Assembly: GCF_014764445.1 (NCBI RefSeq)
Contig: NZ_CP061721.1
Location: 2,852,001-2,916,000, forward strand
Direction: 5' to 3'
Length of the DNA: 64,000 nt
Source: Pseudarthrobacter sp. BIM B-2242
Lineage (GTDB): Bacteria; Actinomycetota; Actinomycetes; Actinomycetales; Micrococcaceae
Below the pieces are notes generated by a model. The model did no database searches and was not told where the DNA came from. It saw only the letters and a program-made list of their open reading frames with translations. Positions 8,616-17,398 of the stretch are shown one piece after another. A program made the position numbers and the translations under genes. The stretch's first letter is position 1; every line of letters begins with the position of its first letter.

Positions 8616-8643
8616 GTAATAGGACCTTTGGCAACTTTGACAA
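8616..8643 (-). promoter_or_regulatory. Candidate promoter of the Nramp-like/idnD unit
   Basis: On the minus strand TTGTCA (8643-8638), a 16-bp spacer, then TATTAC (8621-8616). This would give a leader of roughly 100 bases before the ATG at 8501. Confidence 0.45.
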
Positions 8644-8691
8644 CCGATTGCCACAACGTGTTGAGATTGCCGTGCCCGGAGGGCCCCCGGG

Positions 8692-9828
8692 TCAGGCGGC
8701 GAGCCAGCTCCGCAGGGCCCGCAGGCACTCCCGGATGGCGTCGGCGTCAACGTGTTCTTCGTCCTTGTGCGCCAGCAGCGGATCACCGGGGCCGAAGTTC
8801 ACCGCCGGGATTCCCAGTTCGCTGAACCGCGCGACGTCGGTCCAGCCGTATTTCGGTTTGGGCTCGGCTCCCACGGCGGCCACGAAGGACGCGGCCGCGG
8901 GGTGGGTGAGTCCCGGGCGCGCGCCGGCCGCAGCATCCGTGCGGACGACATCAAAGCCTTCGAGCAGTTCCCGGACGTGGGCTTCGGCCTGGTCCGGGGA
9001 CTTGTCCGGCGCGAAACGGTAGTTGATCTCCACCACGCAGCGGTCCGGTATGACGTTGCCGGCCGTGCCTCCATTGATCTTTACCGCGTTGAGGCTCTCC
9101 CGGTAATCGAGGCCGTCCACGTTGACGGTCCGGGGTTCGTAGGCCGCCAGCCTGGCCAGGATGGGTGCGGCGGCGTGGATGGCGTTGCTGCCCATCCACG
9201 CCCGGGCGGAATGTGCGGCCTCCCCCACGGTGGTGGCTTCGAAGCGGCTGGTGCCGTTGCAGCCGCCTTCAACGGTGCCGTGCGTCGGTTCCAGGAGAAT
9301 GGCGAAGTCGCCGTCCAGCAGGTGGCCGTGGTTGCGGACCAGGCGGCCCAGCCCGCTCTTCACGGCCTCCACTTCCTCATGGTCATAAAACACGAAGGTG
9401 ACGTCCCGCACCGGCGACGCGCCGTCGTCGAACATTGTGGCCGCCAGCGCGAGCTGGACTGCGACGCCGCCCTTCATGTCCGTGGCGCCGCGCCCATAGA
9501 GGACACCCTCCCCCGGCGTGCCGGACGCCCAGGTGGAAGGTACGGTGCCGCGTGCGCCTTCAGTTACGGGCAGCGGGACCGTGTCCAGGTGCCCCGCGAG
9601 GATGACGCGTTCCGCCCGCCCCAGCTCGGTGCGCGCGATGATGGAATCGCCGTCGCGGACCACCCGGAGCTGCGGGATGGCCCGAAGGGCAGCGTCAACG
9701 GCGTCCGCCAGCTCCGTCTCGTTCCCGGACACACTGTTGATGTCCATCAGCGCGGCGGTCAGCATGGCAACGTCCTGGCGCAGGTTCAACGTCGCAGCGG
9801 TTGGTTCAGGGGCGGTCTCGGCAGTCAC
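8692..9828 (-). CDS. dapE: Succinyl-diaminopimelate desuccinylase DapE
   Basis: A 378-residue M20-family di-zinc hydrolase that removes succinate from N-succinyl-LL-diaminopimelate to give LL-DAP for lysine and peptidoglycan. Metal ligands are visible: His80 and Asp82 in GHLDTVP, Asp117 in GATDMKGG, and the Glu pair in YDHEEVE (148-154). The GTG start lies six bases after a TAGACT -10 box on the minus strand, so the mRNA is probably leaderless. It is divergent from dapD, which makes the earlier intermediate of the same pathway. Confidence 0.93.
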   Translation of the reverse strand: MTAETAPEPTAATLNLRQDVAMLTAALMDINSVSGNETELADAVDAALRAIPQLRVVRDGDSIIARTELGRAERVILAGHLDTVPLPVTEGARGTVPSTWASGTPGEGVLYGRGATDMKGGVAVQLALAATMFDDGASPVRDVTFVFYDHEEVEAVKSGLGRLVRNHGHLLDGDFAILLEPTHGTVEGGCNGTSRFEATTVGEAAHSARAWMGSNAIHAAAPILARLAAYEPRTVNVDGLDYRESLNAVKINGGTAGNVIPDRCVVEINYRFAPDKSPDQAEAHVRELLEGFDVVRTDAAAGARPGLTHPAAASFVAAVGAEPKPKYGWTDVARFSELGIPAVNFGPGDPLLAHKDEEHVDADAIRECLRALRSWLAA

Positions 9829-9834
9829 GTTGCC

Positions 9835-9840
9835 AGTCTA
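9835..9840 (-). promoter_or_regulatory. -10 box of leaderless dapE promoter
   Basis: TAGACT on the minus strand, six bases (GGCAAC), then GTG at 9828. It sits only 26 bp from the dapD -10 box on the other strand, so the two upstream promoter regions overlap. Confidence 0.65.
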
Positions 9841-9866
9841 GTTCGAACCCTGCGCCCGGCTCTCGC

Positions 9867-9872
9867 TAGACT
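9867..9872 (+). promoter_or_regulatory. -10 box of leaderless dapD promoter
   Basis: TAGACT, seven bases (GGAGGGC), then the dapD ATG. GGAGGG lies one base from the ATG, too close for a normal Shine-Dalgarno pairing. Confidence 0.65.
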
Positions 9873-9879
9873 GGAGGGC

Positions 9880-10908
9880 ATGACTGAGACCGCTACTTCC
9901 GCCGTGCCCGAAGACCAGAACACAACCTCCGAAGACCGCTCCGCCTACGGCTTCGGCCTGGCCACCATCGCCGCTGCCGGAGGAGAAGGCACCGTCCTGG
10001 ACGTCTGGTTCCCGGCACCGGCCCTGGGCATCGCGGCCGAAAGCCTGCGGGCCGTGGAGAACGCGGACGCAACGCTCCTCCAGCTCGCCGAAGAGGGCAC
10101 CGACGCGGACCGCGGCACCGAGCAGAAGGTGGTCTTCGTCCAGATCAACCTCGACGAAGCCCCGGCAGACACCGCCGACGCCTACCTTCGCCTGCACCTC
10201 CTCTCCCACCGCCTGGCGCGGCCCAACACCATTAACCTGGACGGCATCTTCGGCAAGCTCCCCAACGTGGTCTGGACCAACTTCGGCCCTGCCGCTGTTG
10301 AAGGCTTCGAACTGACGCGCGCCAGGCTGCGCCGCCGCGGCGCCGTCACCGTTTACGGGATCGACAAGTTCCCCCGCATGGTGGACTACGTTGTGCCCTC
10401 CGGCGTCCGGATTGCCGACGCCGACCGCGTCCGGCTGGGTGCCCACCTCGCCGAAGGCACCACCGTGATGCACGAAGGTTTTGTGAACTTCAATGCCGGC
10501 ACCCTGGGCACCTCCATGGTGGAAGGCCGCATCTCCGCCGGCGTCGTCACCGGCGACGGCAGCGATGTGGGCGGCGGCGCCTCCATCATGGGCACCTTGT
10601 CCGGAGGCGGCAAGGAGCGCATCGCCGTGGGTGAGCGGGTCCTGCTCGGCGCCAACTCCGGCGTCGGGATCAGCATTGGGGATGACTCCGTGGTCGAGGC
10701 CGGCCTTTACGTCACCGCCGGCACGCGCGTGCGGGTTCCCGGTCCCAAGGACGAGGTAGGCGAGGACACCACCAAAATCGTCAAGGCAGCAGAACTGTCC
10801 GGTGTGCCTAACCTCCTCTTCCGCCGCAATTCCACCACGGGAGCCGTCGAAGCCCTGCCCCGCAAGGGCCAGACCGTGGAACTCAACGACGCCCTCCACG
10901 CCAACTAG
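9880..10908 (+). CDS. dapD: Tetrahydrodipicolinate N-succinyltransferase DapD
   Basis: A 342-residue protein of the actinobacterial DapD type: an N-terminal alpha/beta domain, then a left-handed beta-helix with hexapeptide repeats (residues about 190-300; for example [18 protein letters not shown]). It transfers succinyl from succinyl-CoA to tetrahydrodipicolinate in the cytoplasm and works as a trimer. The frame is open far upstream across dapE, but the ATG at 9880 after the -10 box gives the usual family N-terminus (MTET...). DapE lies divergently and DapC is about 6 kb away. Confidence 0.93.
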   Translation: MTETATSAVPEDQNTTSEDRSAYGFGLATIAAAGGEGTVLDVWFPAPALGIAAESLRAVENADATLLQLAEEGTDADRGTEQKVVFVQINLDEAPADTADAYLRLHLLSHRLARPNTINLDGIFGKLPNVVWTNFGPAAVEGFELTRARLRRRGAVTVYGIDKFPRMVDYVVPSGVRIADADRVRLGAHLAEGTTVMHEGFVNFNAGTLGTSMVEGRISAGVVTGDGSDVGGGASIMGTLSGGGKERIAVGERVLLGANSGVGISIGDDSVVEAGLYVTAGTRVRVPGPKDEVGEDTTKIVKAAELSGVPNLLFRRNSTTGAVEALPRKGQTVELNDALHAN

Positions 10909-10912
10909 CCCG

Positions 10913-11773
10913 TTGGCAGCACGTGGACGTGGTTTCCGGCGCGCCACCGTGCTCCTGCTTACCCTGGCTCTTTTGGCCGGCGCCGTTTATACGGTGATGG
11001 CGTTTGTGCAGCGCTCCGAAACCCTCGTGACGGAGCGCTGCACAGCCGACGTCGGGACGCAGCACGCGGAGCTTGCAACGGACCAGGCGGCTAACGCGTC
11101 GCTGATCACGGCGGTGGCCGTTCAGCGCGGGCTTCCGCCGCGGGCCGCCAGCATCGCCCTCGCGACGGCCATGCAGGAATCCAAGCTGCGCAACATAGAC
11201 CATGGAGACCTGGCCGGGCCGGATTCCCGTGGACTGTTCCAGCAGCGCCCGTCGCAGGGGTGGGGAACCACGGAACAGGTCATGGATCCGTACTACGCTG
11301 CCAACGCCTTTTACGATGCCCTGGTCAAGATTCCCGGCTATGAGACCCTGGAGATCACCGACGCCGCCCAGCGCGTTCAGCGCTCGGCGTTCCCCACCGC
11401 CTACGCCCAGCACGAGGTGATGGGCCGCGCGTTCGCTTCCGCATTGTCCGGGCAGACGCCGGAAGCAATGCAGTGCACACTGCGCGCACCGCAGGAAGCG
11501 GGCCAGGCCGGTACTGTCGGGGCGGGACTGGCCCAGGCCTACGGAGCGCTGGGGACTTTCCCGGACGGCGACTCGCTGGTTGTTGAAGCCGGCGGCAGCC
11601 AGGCCTGGTCCGTGGCGCACTGGGCCGTTGCCAACGCCAAGGATCTGGCCGTGATGCAGGTGGACGTTGCCGGCCGGAGCTGGCTCCGGGAGGACCAGGC
11701 TGGGTGGCAGGCGTCGGACGCGCCGGAGGGCCAGGTCCGGATCACCCTGGCGCCTGGGGGCACCGGGGACTGA
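10913..11773 (+). CDS. Membrane-anchored lysozyme/transglycosylase-fold protein
   Basis: A 286-residue protein with one N-terminal membrane helix (about residues 10-30) and an exported domain. ATAMQESKLRNI and RGLFQQRPSQGWG match a family of actinobacterial proteins with a lysozyme-like fold that resemble soluble lytic transglycosylases; the Glu in MQESK is in the place of the catalytic acid. Muralytic activity is unproven. The frame opens inside dapD; the likely start is the TTG four bases after the dapD stop, which gives a Met-Ala-Ala-Arg start before the membrane helix. It is probably coupled to dapD. Confidence 0.65.
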   Translation: MAARGRGFRRATVLLLTLALLAGAVYTVMAFVQRSETLVTERCTADVGTQHAELATDQAANASLITAVAVQRGLPPRAASIALATAMQESKLRNIDHGDLAGPDSRGLFQQRPSQGWGTTEQVMDPYYAANAFYDALVKIPGYETLEITDAAQRVQRSAFPTAYAQHEVMGRAFASALSGQTPEAMQCTLRAPQEAGQAGTVGAGLAQAYGALGTFPDGDSLVVEAGGSQAWSVAHWAVANAKDLAVMQVDVAGRSWLREDQAGWQASDAPEGQVRITLAPGGTGD

Positions 11774-11805
11774 CCGGCGTCCCGGCGCGTTGTCCGGCAG
11801 ACGCC

Positions 11806-12417
11806 TCAGGCGAGGATTTCCACCACAGGCTGGACGTAGCTGCGGAAGAGTTCCGGCTGGGACATCAGGTTGTGGCTCATGATGATCTTGTCCGGCTCCA
11901 GGTACCACGCCCGCTGTTCATTCAGCGGCAGTTCAATGATGGTCAGGCTGAAGTCCCGTGCCTCCCGGCCAATCTCCATCAGCCGGTCGTCCACCAGGTC
12001 GCCCAACAGCTGGTCCGAGCCGCTCGCGATGCGTTCAGCCTCCAGCCGCGCGTATTCGCTGCGGCGCTCCCGTGCCCACGTCAGGGCGGAACCGAAGTGC
12101 GCCTGCAGGACGCGCTGGAGGGCCGGGGAATTGCCGAAGGCTTCAAAGTCCGGCGGGGACAGCTCCGGTGACGTCTGGGGATGCGCCTTGAGCAGCTGTT
12201 CCCACCAGGCCTCCCATTCGGTTTTTAGTGCGCTGACTCCGCCGACGTCGGCAGTGAGGTGTGAATGGTCGGCCTGGCGGACCTTGGGCGCGGCATGCGA
12301 AAGTGCTGGGTGGCCCGCGCCGTCGAGACCTGCCGCGTCGCGGACGAACAGCGCGATCATCAGGGGTCCGGACGTGTCCGTGGTGATCTGCCAGCCGGAG
12401 CCACCTGTGTTGTGCAT
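11806..12417 (-). CDS. Conserved protein of unknown function
   Basis: A 203-residue soluble protein with no signal or membrane segment. I do not recognise a named domain. It is rich in Trp and acidic residues in the middle (KTEWEAWWEQLL) and ends in a predicted alpha/beta segment. A strong ribosome site (AGGAGGAGAT) precedes the ATG, which supports a real gene. It lies tail to tail with the lysozyme-fold gene and downstream of the TetR gene on the same strand, about 90 bases away. Confidence 0.65.
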   Translation of the reverse strand: MHNTGGSGWQITTDTSGPLMIALFVRDAAGLDGAGHPALSHAAPKVRQADHSHLTADVGGVSALKTEWEAWWEQLLKAHPQTSPELSPPDFEAFGNSPALQRVLQAHFGSALTWARERRSEYARLEAERIASGSDQLLGDLVDDRLMEIGREARDFSLTIIELPLNEQRAWYLEPDKIIMSHNLMSQPELFRSYVQPVVEILA

Positions 12418-12510
12418 TCCATCTCCTCCTGTGGCCTGCCTGGGCCGGCTTGGTTGGCCGGTCCGATCCCCCGGTTCCCAGTCTATTCCCGTTGCCAGCG
12501 GACGGTAATG

Positions 12511-13122
12511 TCAGGCGGCAAGGCTCCTGAGGTGCCGGTCCAGCACATCATGGCACATCTGAGCGGTCATCCATTCAGGCTGCAGAAGTGCGTGCATGCA
12601 GAGTCCGTCCAGCGTCGCCAGCAGCCGCTCTGCTTCGACCGTCAGCGACTGCTGCCCGTCGCCGTCGTCCCTCACCAGAGCCGTAATAACCTGTCCGACG
12701 ACGGCGGCCACCTCGCGGTGGCTGCGGTCGGCTTCGGCCGCGAGGAAGGGCCGGATCCTGGCGGCGTTCTTGAAGGCCATCCAGACACACGCATCCACGG
12801 CGCGCTCTTCGTCCAGCGGCAGGAATTCACCCAGGAGAGTTAAAACAGCGTTGTGCCGGGCGTCCGATCCCGTTTCGCTCGCCGCCATCTCCGGCAGGGC
12901 TGCGGTGAGCCGTGCCAGGATCCGGTCCACGACGGCGGCGAAGGAAAACCTGAGCAGCTCGTCACTGCCGGCAAAGTAGTGCCGGACGGAACCGACGGCC
13001 AGCCCGGCCTCATCGGCCACCTCGCGCAGGGACGCCCGTTCCAGCCCGTCCACGGCAATGATCCGGAAGACAGCATCAACAATCTCGGCACGGCGGGCTA
13101 CGGCATCAACAATTTTGGGCAC
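12511..13122 (-). CDS. TetR-family transcriptional regulator
   Basis: A 203-residue repressor. The N-terminal helix-turn-helix is clear (residues about 14-60, with ASLREVADEAGLAVGSVRHYF), and the C-terminal helical ligand domain resembles the BetI/TetR_C_6 group (MAFKNAARIRP, LDGLCMHALL). The start is GTG. The gene is divergent from galE with a 65-bp gap holding a palindrome that could be its own operator. Ligand and targets are unknown. Confidence 0.88.
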   Translation of the reverse strand: MPKIVDAVARRAEIVDAVFRIIAVDGLERASLREVADEAGLAVGSVRHYFAGSDELLRFSFAAVVDRILARLTAALPEMAASETGSDARHNAVLTLLGEFLPLDEERAVDACVWMAFKNAARIRPFLAAEADRSHREVAAVVGQVITALVRDDGDGQQSLTVEAERLLATLDGLCMHALLQPEWMTAQMCHDVLDRHLRSLAA

Positions 13123-13133
13123 CCTTATTATTT

Positions 13134-13147
13134 AGCACACCCGTGCT
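13134..13147. promoter_or_regulatory. Candidate TetR operator palindrome
   Basis: AGCAC-ACCC-GTGCT, 5-bp arms, 12 bases upstream of the TetR start and about 40 bases upstream of galE. Position fits autoregulation and possibly control of galE. The arms are short, so this is tentative. Confidence 0.35.
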
Positions 13148-13174
13148 GGAATCTATCCATCGGCGGAATTGGGA

Positions 13175-13180
13175 TAGCGT
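13175..13180 (+). promoter_or_regulatory. -10 box of leaderless galE promoter
   Basis: TAGCGT, seven bases (GGGAGGC), then the galE ATG at 13188. The G-rich spacer abuts the start codon. Confidence 0.6.
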
Positions 13181-13187
13181 GGGAGGC

Positions 13188-14201
13188 ATGAAAATTCTGG
13201 TCACAGGTGGCACCGGGTACATCGGCTCGCACACTGTTTTGTCCCTGCAGGAAGCCGGTCACGACGTTGTGGTGATCGACAATCTGGTGAACTCCAGCGA
13301 AGAATCGCTGCGGCGTGTTGCCGAGCTCAGCGGCAAGACCGCCGACTTCCACAACGTGGACCTCGTGGACGAGGCCGCGGTGGAAAAAGTGTTCGCCGGT
13401 CAGTCGATCGACGCCGTCATCCACTTCGCCGGCCTCAAAGCCGTGGGCGAGTCCGTGCGCGAACCGCTCAAGTACTACTACAACAACCTCGTGGGCACGC
13501 TGAACCTGATCCGGGTCATGGACCGCCACGACGTTCGTTCCATCGTCTTCAGCTCCTCCGCCACCGTCTACGGCGAGCACAACCCCGTCCCCTATGTGGA
13601 GAAAATGGAAATCGGCGCCAACAACCCGTACGGCCGCACCAAGGAACAGATCGAGGACATCCTCGCGGACCTGGGCGCCGCGGACAGCCGCTGGCACATC
13701 GCCCTGCTGCGCTACTTCAATCCCGTGGGCGCTCACCCGTCCGGCCGCATCGGCGAGGATCCCCAGGGCGTCCCCAACAACCTGGTGCCGTTCATCGCGC
13801 AGGTGGCCGTTGGGCGCCGCGAAAAGCTGATGGTGTTCGGCGGCGACTACGACACGCCTGACGGCACGTGTCTGCGCGACTACATCCACGTCGTCGACCT
13901 CGCCGAAGGCCACGTCGCCGCACTGAACCACGTCGCGGACCGCACCGGCGTCTTCCGGTGGAACCTTGGGTCCGGCAAGGGCTCCTCCGTCCTGGAGGTC
14001 CTGCGGTCCTTCGAGAAGGCCGTGGGGCAGCCCATCCCGTACGAGATCACCGAACGCCGCGCCGGTGACCTCCCGGCCTTCTGGGCGGACGCCACCTCGG
14101 CCCTGGCAGACCTCAGCTGGTCCACCACCAAGACCGTTGACGAAATGTGCGAGGACCACTGGCGCTGGCAGAAAAACAACCCCCAGGGCTACAACGCCTG
14201 A
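13188..14201 (+). CDS. galE: UDP-glucose 4-epimerase GalE
   Basis: A 337-residue extended SDR enzyme. It has the NAD-binding GGTGYIGSH (7-15) and the catalytic set Ser124 (FSSSATVYG) and Tyr148-x3-Lys152 (YGRTK). It interconverts UDP-glucose and UDP-galactose for galactose use and cell-surface polymers. The frame is open upstream, but the ATG at 13188 begins with the canonical MKILVTGG. A long bidirectional terminator separates it from the convergent gltA. GalU, which makes UDP-glucose, is elsewhere in the window. Confidence 0.95.
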   Translation: MKILVTGGTGYIGSHTVLSLQEAGHDVVVIDNLVNSSEESLRRVAELSGKTADFHNVDLVDEAAVEKVFAGQSIDAVIHFAGLKAVGESVREPLKYYYNNLVGTLNLIRVMDRHDVRSIVFSSSATVYGEHNPVPYVEKMEIGANNPYGRTKEQIEDILADLGAADSRWHIALLRYFNPVGAHPSGRIGEDPQGVPNNLVPFIAQVAVGRREKLMVFGGDYDTPDGTCLRDYIHVVDLAEGHVAALNHVADRTGVFRWNLGSGKGSSVLEVLRSFEKAVGQPIPYEITERRAGDLPAFWADATSALADLSWSTTKTVDEMCEDHWRWQKNNPQGYNA

Positions 14202-14210
14202 AGCACGACA

Positions 14211-14247
14211 GCGGCCGGCCACCTTCGCGAAGAAGGTGACCGGCCGC
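14211..14247. terminator. Bidirectional terminator between galE and gltA
   Basis: A 16-bp stem with one mismatch (14211-14226 with 14232-14247; inner arm CCACCTTC / GAAGGTGA) lies between two convergent genes. T-runs on the flanks are weak. Confidence 0.75.
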
Positions 14248-14270
14248 CGTCGTTAGTCAGTCAGATCGGG

Positions 14271-15557
14271 TCAGCGGACCGGGTAGTCGCGCTCCGGCTC
14301 GCCGATGTAGAGCTGGCGCGGGCGGCCGATCTTGGTGTTGGGATCGCTGATCATTTCACGCCACTGGGCGATCCAGCCCGGCAGGCGGCCGATGGCAAAC
14401 AGCACGGTGAACATCTTCTCCGGGAAGCCCATGGCCTTGTAGATCAGGCCGGTGTAGAAGTCCACATTCGGGTAGAGCTTGCGCTGGATGAAGTAGTCAT
14501 CGTTCAGCGCCTTCTCTTCCAAGCGCAGGGCGATCTCCAGGAGTTCGTCGTTGCCGCCGAGCTTGCTGAGGATCTCGTGGGCCGTGGCCTTGACGATCTT
14601 GGCGCGCGGATCGTAGTTCTTGTAGACGCGGTGTCCGAAGCCCATGAGACGGACGCCGTCTTCCTTGTTCTTGACCTTCTCCATGTAATCCTCGGGCTTG
14701 GTGCCGTCGGCCTGGATCTGGCGGAGCATCTTGAGGACCGCTTCGTTGGCGCCGCCGTGGGCGGGGCCGAAGAGGGCGTTGATGCCGGCGGAGACCGAGG
14801 CGAAGAGGTTCGCGTTGGAGGAGCCCACCAGGCGCACCGTGGAGGTGGAGCAGTTCTGCTCGTGGTCCGCGTGAAGGATCAGCAGCAGGTCCAGGGCCTT
14901 GGCAATTACCGGGTCCACCTCGTACTGCTCTGCCGGCAGGCCGAAGCTGAGGCGCATGAAGTTTTCCACGAGGTTGTGGGAGTTGTCCGGGTACAGCATC
15001 GGCTGGCCGATGGACTTCTTGTGCGCATAGGCAGCGATGACCGGCATCTTGGCCATGAGGCGGATGGTGGAAACTTCCACCTGCTCGGCGTTGAACGGGT
15101 CCAGGGAGTCCTGGTAGAACGTGGACAGCGCCGACACGGCCGACGACAGCACAGGCATCGGGTGGGCGTCGCGCGGGAAGCCGCTGAAGAAGCCCTTGAG
15201 CTCTTCGTGCAGCAGGGTGTGGCGGCGGATCTTCTGGTCGAACTCTTCCAGCTCCGTGGGGCTGGGCAGGTTGCCGTAGATCAGGAGGTAGGAAACTTCG
15301 AGGAAGCTGGAGTGCTGCGCCAACTGCTCGATGGGATACCCGCGGTAGCGCAGGATGCCCGCATCGCCGTCGATGTAGGTGATCGCAGAGGTGGTTGCTG
15401 CGGTGTTCATGAAGCCGGGGTCAAAGGTGACTGCGCCCGTCTGCTTCAGGAGCTTGGAAACGTCGTAGCCTTCGTTTCCTTCAACAACCTGGATGCGCGG
15501 GAGCTTGAGCTCGCCCCCTGCATGGTGCAGGGTTGCGCTGTTGTTGGTCTCAGTCAT
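14271..15557 (-). CDS. gltA: Citrate synthase
   Basis: A 428-residue type II (hexameric) citrate synthase, the first TCA-cycle enzyme (oxaloacetate plus acetyl-CoA to citrate). Conserved segments are visible: HADHEQNCSTSTVR with the substrate-binding His, GPAHGGANEAVL with an active-site His, and GFGHRVYKNYDPR. Length and full co-linearity match the family. The ATG has AGGGGA seven bases upstream. The roughly 230-bp region before it should hold the promoter. Confidence 0.96.
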   Translation of the reverse strand: MTETNNSATLHHAGGELKLPRIQVVEGNEGYDVSKLLKQTGAVTFDPGFMNTAATTSAITYIDGDAGILRYRGYPIEQLAQHSSFLEVSYLLIYGNLPSPTELEEFDQKIRRHTLLHEELKGFFSGFPRDAHPMPVLSSAVSALSTFYQDSLDPFNAEQVEVSTIRLMAKMPVIAAYAHKKSIGQPMLYPDNSHNLVENFMRLSFGLPAEQYEVDPVIAKALDLLLILHADHEQNCSTSTVRLVGSSNANLFASVSAGINALFGPAHGGANEAVLKMLRQIQADGTKPEDYMEKVKNKEDGVRLMGFGHRVYKNYDPRAKIVKATAHEILSKLGGNDELLEIALRLEEKALNDDYFIQRKLYPNVDFYTGLIYKAMGFPEKMFTVLFAIGRLPGWIAQWREMISDPNTKIGRPRQLYIGEPERDYPVR

Positions 15558-15786
15558 GGAGTCCCCTTCATGAGGCGTCTGGGCCTCTGTCGAAAGCTTG
15601 ATCCAACATCCGGTGAGCCGCGCACGGGTCCTGTTCCTTCAGGATTCCAACGCACGGGCTGCCTTCTTGTAGAAAGCCACCATTGATAGTCACTTAAAAA
15701 GTACCGCCCACATGGCAGGTGTCACTAATCGGCGGCCGTCGAAGTCCCCACAAAACCGGGCGTTTGTGGTACGAGTCACACGATTG

Positions 15787-16923
15787 TTACGGCGCTGCGG
15801 CCAGCCGGGCCACTGCCGCGTCAATCCGCTCGTCGGTTCCGGTGAGGGCGACGCGCACGTAACCGTTGCCGGTTTCGCCATAAAAGACGCCCGGTCCCAC
15901 CACAATGCCAAGGTCCGCCAAGCGCGCCACGGTCTCCCACGTGCCTTCCCCGGCGGTGCACCAGAGGTACAGTCCGGCGTCGGAATCCTTGATTTCCAGC
16001 CCGAAGCGCTGCAGCGCGGGCACCAGTCGTTCACGCCGTCCCCTGTAAAGGTCCTTCTGGGCCAGGACATGGGTATCGTCACCCAGCGCAACGCGCATGG
16101 CTTCCTGGACGGGGTACGGCACAATCATGCCGGCGTGCTTGCGGCTGTTCACGAGGTTGGCCATGATGGCGGGGTCGCCGGCAACGAAGGCTGCACGGTA
16201 GCCCGCAACGTTGGACTGCTTGCTGAGCGAATAAACCGCCAGCAGGCCTTCATGGGAGCCGCCGGCAACACGGGGATCCAGGACGCTGGGAACCGGATCG
16301 CCTCCACGCTGCACGTCCCAGGCACCCCAGCCGAGCTCGGCGTAGCACTCATCCGATGCCACCACCGCGCCGAGTTCGCGTGCCTGCGCCACCAGCGTCT
16401 TGAGCGACCCAACGTCGCGTACGCTTCCGGTGGGGTTCCCCGGGGAGTTGACCCAGATGAGGCGCACCCTGGCGCGGGTGTCGGCGTCGAGCTCGTCCAG
16501 GTGGTCAGTGGCCACGGACGTGGCACCGGCCAGCGTTGCCCCGATGTCATAGGTGGGGTACGCCACCTTGGGGCGGACCACAACGTCGCCCGGCTTAAGT
16601 CCGAGCAGGAGCGGCAGCCACGCCACCAGTTCCTTGGAACCAACCGTCGGCATAACGTTCTTCGGGTCCAGGCCGGGGACACCACGGCGGCGGTCGAACC
16701 ACGCCGCAATGGCTTCCCGGAGTCCGGCCGTACCGTGCACCGTAGGGTATCCGGGCGCGTCAGCGGCGGCTTTGAGGGCCTCCTGGATCAGGGCCGGCGT
16801 AGGGTCCACAGGCGTGCCGATGGAGAGGTTGACCGCCCGGCCAGGATACTCGGAAGCCTTGGCGAGGTACGGGGCCATGGCCTCCCACGGATAGTCGGGC
16901 AGGCTCAGGCCAAAAGAGGTCAC
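15787..16923 (-). CDS. dapC: Succinyldiaminopimelate transaminase DapC
   Basis: A 378-residue fold-type I PLP aminotransferase. The PLP Lys is in YSLSKQSNVAGYR, and the NSPGNPTG and SDECYAELGW motifs are present. It makes N-succinyl-LL-DAP in the succinylase route, so with DapD and DapE three steps of the pathway are in this window. An upstream ATG would overlap fdxA by 35 bases; the GTG at 16923, 13 bases after the fdxA stop, gives the usual N-terminus (TSFGLSLPDYPW). The fdxA-dapC pair is conserved in actinobacteria (fdxC-dapC in Mycobacterium). Confidence 0.92.
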   Translation of the reverse strand: MTSFGLSLPDYPWEAMAPYLAKASEYPGRAVNLSIGTPVDPTPALIQEALKAAADAPGYPTVHGTAGLREAIAAWFDRRRGVPGLDPKNVMPTVGSKELVAWLPLLLGLKPGDVVVRPKVAYPTYDIGATLAGATSVATDHLDELDADTRARVRLIWVNSPGNPTGSVRDVGSLKTLVAQARELGAVVASDECYAELGWGAWDVQRGGDPVPSVLDPRVAGGSHEGLLAVYSLSKQSNVAGYRAAFVAGDPAIMANLVNSRKHAGMIVPYPVQEAMRVALGDDTHVLAQKDLYRGRRERLVPALQRFGLEIKDSDAGLYLWCTAGEGTWETVARLADLGIVVGPGVFYGETGNGYVRVALTGTDERIDAAVARLAAAP

Positions 16924-16936
16924 CGGGTTGCCCGGC

Positions 16937-17263
16937 TCAGTGGTCTTGGTTCTGCGGCGGCAGGGCGGCAATCATCGGGTGGTCCTTGCCCGTGTTGCCA
17001 ATCTTCGCGGCGCCGCCGGGTGAGCCCAGGTCATCGAAGAATTCGACGTTGGCCTTGTAGTAATCGGCCCATTCCTCGGGAGTGTCATCTTCGTAGTAGA
17101 TGGCCTCAACCGGGCACACAGGCTCGCAGGCACCACAGTCGACGCACTCATCGGGGTGGATGTACAGCGAACGCTCACCCTCGTAGATGCAGTCGACCGG
17201 GCACTCCTCAATACATGCCTTGTCCTTGACATCTACACACGGCTGCGCGATTACGTACGTCAC
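16937..17263 (-). CDS. fdxA: Seven-iron ferredoxin
   Basis: A 108-residue bacterial ferredoxin. The first cluster region CVDVKDKACIEECPVDC holds the [3Fe-4S] ligands plus one shared Cys, and CVDCGACEPVCPVE holds the [4Fe-4S] ligands, the pattern of 7Fe ferredoxins such as those of Mycobacterium. It carries electrons in the cytoplasm; the partner is unknown. The GTG start has GGAGAGG eight bases upstream. It is co-transcribed with dapC and divergent from the SH3-like gene. Confidence 0.93.
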   Translation of the reverse strand: MTYVIAQPCVDVKDKACIEECPVDCIYEGERSLYIHPDECVDCGACEPVCPVEAIYYEDDTPEEWADYYKANVEFFDDLGSPGGAAKIGNTGKDHPMIAALPPQNQDH

Positions 17264-17386
17264 GTCCCTTGCCTCTCCACGTTGTTTCCGGCGACCGCCG
17301 GCACTTGAATCCGGCACATAATCCGGACTGTTGACTTCTGAGCTTATTATCCCCCAGCCCGTTCCCGCGAACCTAGCGGGCCGCCT

Positions 17387-17392
17387 TAGTAT
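17387..17392 (+). promoter_or_regulatory. -10 box of leaderless promoter, SH3-like gene
   Basis: TAGTAT, six bases (GAACTG), then the GTG at 17399. There is no Shine-Dalgarno sequence in the spacer. Confidence 0.6.
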
Positions 17393-17398
17393 GAACTG

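Noticed and set aside
8752..9879. N-terminal extension of dapD across the whole of dapE
   Set aside because: The open frame is continuous, but DapD homology begins at the ATG at 9880, which has its own -10 box.
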